In this document: piece by piece, positions 61,530 to 64,000 of the stretch
Layout of the letters: the number at the start of each line of letters is the position of its first letter
Numbering within the stretch: position 1 is the stretch's first letter
Source: UBA7672 sp040398465
GTDB taxonomy: Bacteria; Pseudomonadota; Alphaproteobacteria; Caulobacterales; Hyphomonadaceae
Length of the DNA: 64,000 nt
Direction of reading: 5' to 3'
Assembly: GCA_040398465.1 (NCBI GenBank)
Contig: JBBAUA010000002.1
Location: 62,001 to 126,000, forward strand
Position numbers and translations under genes: made by a program
Notes under the pieces: generated by a model
What the model was told of the DNA's origin: nothing
What the model saw: only the letters and a program-made list of their open reading frames with translations
Database searches by the model: none

Positions 61530-62669
61530 ATGGCGTCTGGGCCGCTGGTTGGCGTGAAGATCGTGGAGTTCGCGGGGATCGGGCCGGGGCCGTTCTGCGG
61601 GATGTTGCTGGCAGATCTTGGCGCGGATGTCGTGCGGATTGATCGGGCGGAGAGTGCGGGACGGGGGCATCCCGACCTGGCCAACCGGGGCAAGCGATCG
61701 ATTGCGGTTGATCTGAAGAAGCCGGAAGGCGTCGAGGCCGCGCTGAGCCTGATCGAGAAGGCGGATGGATTGCTCGAGGGATTCCGGCCGGGCGTGATGG
61801 AGCGGCTGGGTGTTGGGCCGGATGTGGCGCTGAAGCGCAATCCGCGGCTGGTCTATGGGCGCATGACGGGATGGGGGCAGACGGGACCGTGGTCGCAGAT
61901 GGCCGGGCACGACATCGACTATATCGCGCTGACCGGGGCGTTGCACACGATGGGGCGGAAGGATGAACCGCCAGCGCCGCCGTTGAATCTCGTCGGCGAT
62001 TTCGGCGGCGGGGCGTTGTATCTCGCGTTTGGACTGCTCGCGGGGATCATCGAGGCGAAGTCATCGGGCAAGGGTCAGGTGGTGGACTGCGCGATGATTG
62101 ATGGCGCGGCGTCGCTGATGACGATGTTCTTCAACATGAAGGCAGTGGGGATGTGGAGCGCCGAGCGGGATTCAAACCTTCTCGATGGCGGGGCGCATTT
62201 CTACGACACATACACATGCGCCGACGGGAAGTGGCTGGCGGTGGGATCAATCGAACCGCAATTCCACGCGGAGCTGGTGAAGGGTCTCGGCCTGCCGGCG
62301 GATACGTTCGGCATGTACATGGATCGCGCGAAGTGGCCGGAGTTCTCGCAGCGCATTGCGGACGTCGTGAAGACGAAGACGCGCGATGAGTGGATGAAGG
62401 TTTTCGACGGGACGGACGCCTGCGTTGCGCCTGTGCTGAGCATGGATGAGGCGGCGAAGCATCCGCATAACGCAGAGCGGAAAACTTTTGTGGAGTCGTT
62501 CGGCGTCGTCCAGCCCAACGCTGCGCCGCGGTTTTCGCGTACTGCGGGAGCGGTTAATGGCGCACCGGCGATGGCGGGCAAACATTCGACCGAGGTGCTG
62601 GAAAGCTGGGGTATCGCGGCCGACCGGCGGGAGGCGTTCATGAAGGCCGGGGCAGTCGCCCAAGGCTGA
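61530..62669 (+). CDS. CoA-transferase family III (CaiB/BaiF; alpha-methylacyl-CoA racemase-like)
   Basis: A 379-residue class III CoA-transferase. The CoA-binding start KIVEFAGIGPGPFCGMLLADLGADVVRI, YGRMTGWGQTGPWSQMAGHDIDYIALTGAL with the catalytic-type Asp in HDIDYIA, and KSSGKGQVVDCAMIDG are all present. The GHDIDYIALTGALHTMG block is the hallmark of alpha-methylacyl-CoA racemases, which act on branched-chain acyl-CoAs. The ATG at 61530 has GGAGA six bases upstream. Confidence 0.9.
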   Translation: MASGPLVGVKIVEFAGIGPGPFCGMLLADLGADVVRIDRAESAGRGHPDLANRGKRSIAVDLKKPEGVEAALSLIEKADGLLEGFRPGVMERLGVGPDVALKRNPRLVYGRMTGWGQTGPWSQMAGHDIDYIALTGALHTMGRKDEPPAPPLNLVGDFGGGALYLAFGLLAGIIEAKSSGKGQVVDCAMIDGAASLMTMFFNMKAVGMWSAERDSNLLDGGAHFYDTYTCADGKWLAVGSIEPQFHAELVKGLGLPADTFGMYMDRAKWPEFSQRIADVVKTKTRDEWMKVFDGTDACVAPVLSMDEAAKHPHNAERKTFVESFGVVQPNAAPRFSRTAGAVNGAPAMAGKHSTEVLESWGIAADRREAFMKAGAVAQG

Positions 62670-62676
62670 GGGAGCG

Positions 62677-62763
62677 GCTTGTTATCCAGCAATTCAGTCC
62701 CAAATATGGCGTGAAACCAGTACCTTGCCGGTATTTGTTTCACCTGAATTGCGGACAACAAGC
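62677..62763. repeat. Interrupted palindrome with inner hairpin (possible ncRNA)
   Basis: Outer arms GCTTGTTATCCAGCAATTCAG-type (62677-62697) and its near-exact complement (62744-62763) pair over about 19 bases with one mismatch and one bulge. Inside, GTGAAAC/GTTTCAC (62711-62717, 62737-62743) extends into an imperfect 14-bp hairpin with the loop TTGCC. An A-rich 13-base segment (62698-62710) is left unpaired on one side. The downstream bases to the terminator at 62867 are CA-rich and unstructured. It may be a small RNA, a 3'-UTR element of the CoA-transferase gene, or a mobile-repeat remnant. Confidence 0.55.
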
Positions 62764-62866
62764 GCCTCAATCCGCGTTCAGACTCACTCACCTACACCAA
62801 GCACACACCGCCGGGACGCCTTGATGTCCCTCGATGGTTCCTGACGGTTCTGTTCCTGTGCAACTG

Positions 62867-62899
62867 GGCCGGCTTCGAAAGAAGCCGGCCTTTCCTTTT
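62867..62899 (+). terminator. Intrinsic terminator
   Basis: A perfect 10-bp stem GGCCGGCTTC / GAAGCCGGCC (62867-62876, 62881-62890) with a GAAA tetraloop, followed by TTTCCTTTT. It ends the CoA-transferase transcript, or a separate small RNA starting after 62670. The rest of 62764-63004 holds no gene. Confidence 0.92.
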
Positions 62900-63004
62900 C
62901 CTGCCTGGCTCGCGCGGGGAGAGAGTCTGCGGCTTGTCTTAGCGTCGCGGTGACAACTCATCGCTTATCGGTAAAACCGGAGAAGACTTTTCCGGGAGCT
63001 GTGG

Positions 63005-64000
63005 ATGAAACTGGCGTGGGCGGCGGCTTTGGCTGCGGTATTTCTGGCGGCCGGGCCTGCGATGGCTGACGCCAACAAGCAGACCAAGGGCAAGTTCGAA
63101 GACAAGTTCAGGCAGCTGGAAGTCGACCTGCCGACGCCGAACACCTACCGGACGGCTTCTGGGGCGCCGGGCGAATCATACTGGCAGCAGCAGGCCGACT
63201 ACCAGATCAACGCCACGCTGGATGAGACGCGCAAGCGGATTACGGCGACGGGGACGATCACCTATCGCAACAACTCGCCGCACGCGCTGAACTATATCTG
63301 GCTGCAGCTGGACCAGAACATCTTCAAGCAGGACTCTGCGGCGCGGCGGATGCTGCGGCAGAGCACGCCGGGGCCGGCGGGGGATTCGGTGTCGATCGGC
63401 CAGTTGCGGCAGATGCAGTCTTATGCCGAGACGCCGCACGGGTTCGAGATCCAGTCGGTGACCGACGGCGGCAATGGGGCGCTGCGCTACATCGTGAACG
63501 ACACGATGATGCGGGTCGACCTGCCGCGCGCCCTGGCGCCGGGGCAGACGACGACGCTGAAGCTCGCATGGGCGTTCAACATCGTGGACAACGGGCTGTT
63601 CGGGGGGCGGTCGGGCTACGAGTATTTCCGCGACACGGACACCTATCTGTTCTTCCAGGCACAATGGTTTCCGCGGCTGGTGGCTTACACGGATTACACG
63701 GGGTGGCAGCACAAGCAGTTCCTGGGGCAGGGCGAGTTCACGCTTGAGTTCGGAAATTACGATGTCGCGATCACCGTGCCGGCGGATCACATCCTGACGG
63801 CGACGGGCGTTCTACAGAACCCCAATGATGTGCTCACTGCCGAGCAGCGCAGCAGGCTGGCGCAGGCGCGCCGGAAGTATGATGCGCCGATGTATGTTGT
63901 GACGCCGGACGAGGCTATTGCGAACGAGAAGGAAGGCACGACAGCGAGCAAGACGTGGCGCTGGAAGGCCGGGAATGTTCGCGATTTCGCGTGGGCCTCG
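63005..64000 (+). CDS. M1-family metallopeptidase, N-terminal part (runs off the window)
   Basis: The frame is open from the ATG at 63005 to the last base, 332 codons, so the gene is cut by the window edge. A Sec signal peptide (to about residue 22, AMADA) leads, then SYWQQQADYQINATLDETRKRITATGTITYRNNSP, WLQLDQNIFKQDS, and LTATGVLQNPNDVL, the N-terminal beta domain of secreted M1-type aminopeptidases. The zinc motif HExxH is expected beyond the window and cannot be checked. GGGAG precedes the start. Confidence 0.85.
   Translation, partial: MKLAWAAALAAVFLAAGPAMADANKQTKGKFEDKFRQLEVDLPTPNTYRTASGAPGESYWQQQADYQINATLDETRKRITATGTITYRNNSPHALNYIWLQLDQNIFKQDSAARRMLRQSTPGPAGDSVSIGQLRQMQSYAETPHGFEIQSVTDGGNGALRYIVNDTMMRVDLPRALAPGQTTTLKLAWAFNIVDNGLFGGRSGYEYFRDTDTYLFFQAQWFPRLVAYTDYTGWQHKQFLGQGEFTLEFGNYDVAITVPADHILTATGVLQNPNDVLTAEQRSRLAQARRKYDAPMYVVTPDEAIANEKEGTTASKTWRWKAGNVRDFAWAS

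Overview
The window reads as chromosomal DNA of a high-GC alphaproteobacterium, most likely of the Caulobacterales/Hyphomonadaceae type. The reasons are a long SUF operon led by an Rrf2-family gene, a DUF2842 gene divergent from a type-2 heme A synthase, SdhE directly before Mfd, a glnB-glnA pair, and many family-level matches typical of that group. This placement is inference from gene content only. I see no rRNA, no recognisable tRNA, no CRISPR array, no insertion sequence and no prophage. Coding density is high and most genes lie in short same-strand runs.

Layout. 1-9.8 kb: a hotdog protein, a DsbA-like oxidoreductase, a LOG-family hydrolase, an Atm1-type ABC exporter, a thiol/peroxide block (YghU-like GST, acyltransferase, two glutathione peroxidases around an NTF2-like gene) and an outer-membrane beta-barrel protein with a clear terminator. 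9.9-19.6 kb: DUF2842 and heme A synthase, an acyl-CoA synthetase, a tandem DUF4139 pair, tyrS and a three-gene hydrolase/thioesterase run. 19.7-28.5 kb: the SUF Fe-S assembly operon (Rrf2, NifS-like, GGCT-like, SufB, two extra genes, SufC, SufD, SufS, SufT, SufA). 28.5-32 kb: a membrane protein, a TfoX-like pseudogene, a folded intergenic element, an acyltransferase-3 gene broken by a pentanucleotide repeat, and a GGDEF protein. 32-42 kb: a DEAD-box helicase, an active-looking and an inactive-looking amidohydrolase in one operon, MpaB-like and GST genes, two PaaI thioesterases and parE. 42-55 kb: cell-wall enzymes, phospholipase C, glnB-glnA, an amino-acid permease, the NAD(P)HX repair enzyme and a PHP protein. 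55-64 kb: SdhE, Mfd, an SDR, a membrane protein, DUF2200, a CoA-transferase, and the start of an M1-type peptidase that runs off the end.

The strongest unusual signal is upstream of tyrS (minus strand, 17333-17498). A good sigma-70 promoter is placed so that transcription should start on the A of an ATG. That ATG opens a 16-codon ORF, MSHRTTLSAYYYRTLN, with three consecutive tyrosine codons. Mutually exclusive GC-rich hairpins follow, and then a helix that can cover the tyrS Shine-Dalgarno. This is the architecture of ribosome-mediated attenuation, with a leaderless leader peptide as known for rhizobial trpL, but applied to tyrosyl-tRNA synthetase. Other good leads are a perfect 10-bp hairpin holding the Shine-Dalgarno of the DUF4139 operon, a cysteine-free IscR-like regulator heading the SUF operon, the (GATGC)4 repeat that shifts the acyltransferase frame, a multi-helix element upstream of that gene, and an 87-bp interrupted palindrome plus terminator at 62.7-62.9 kb.
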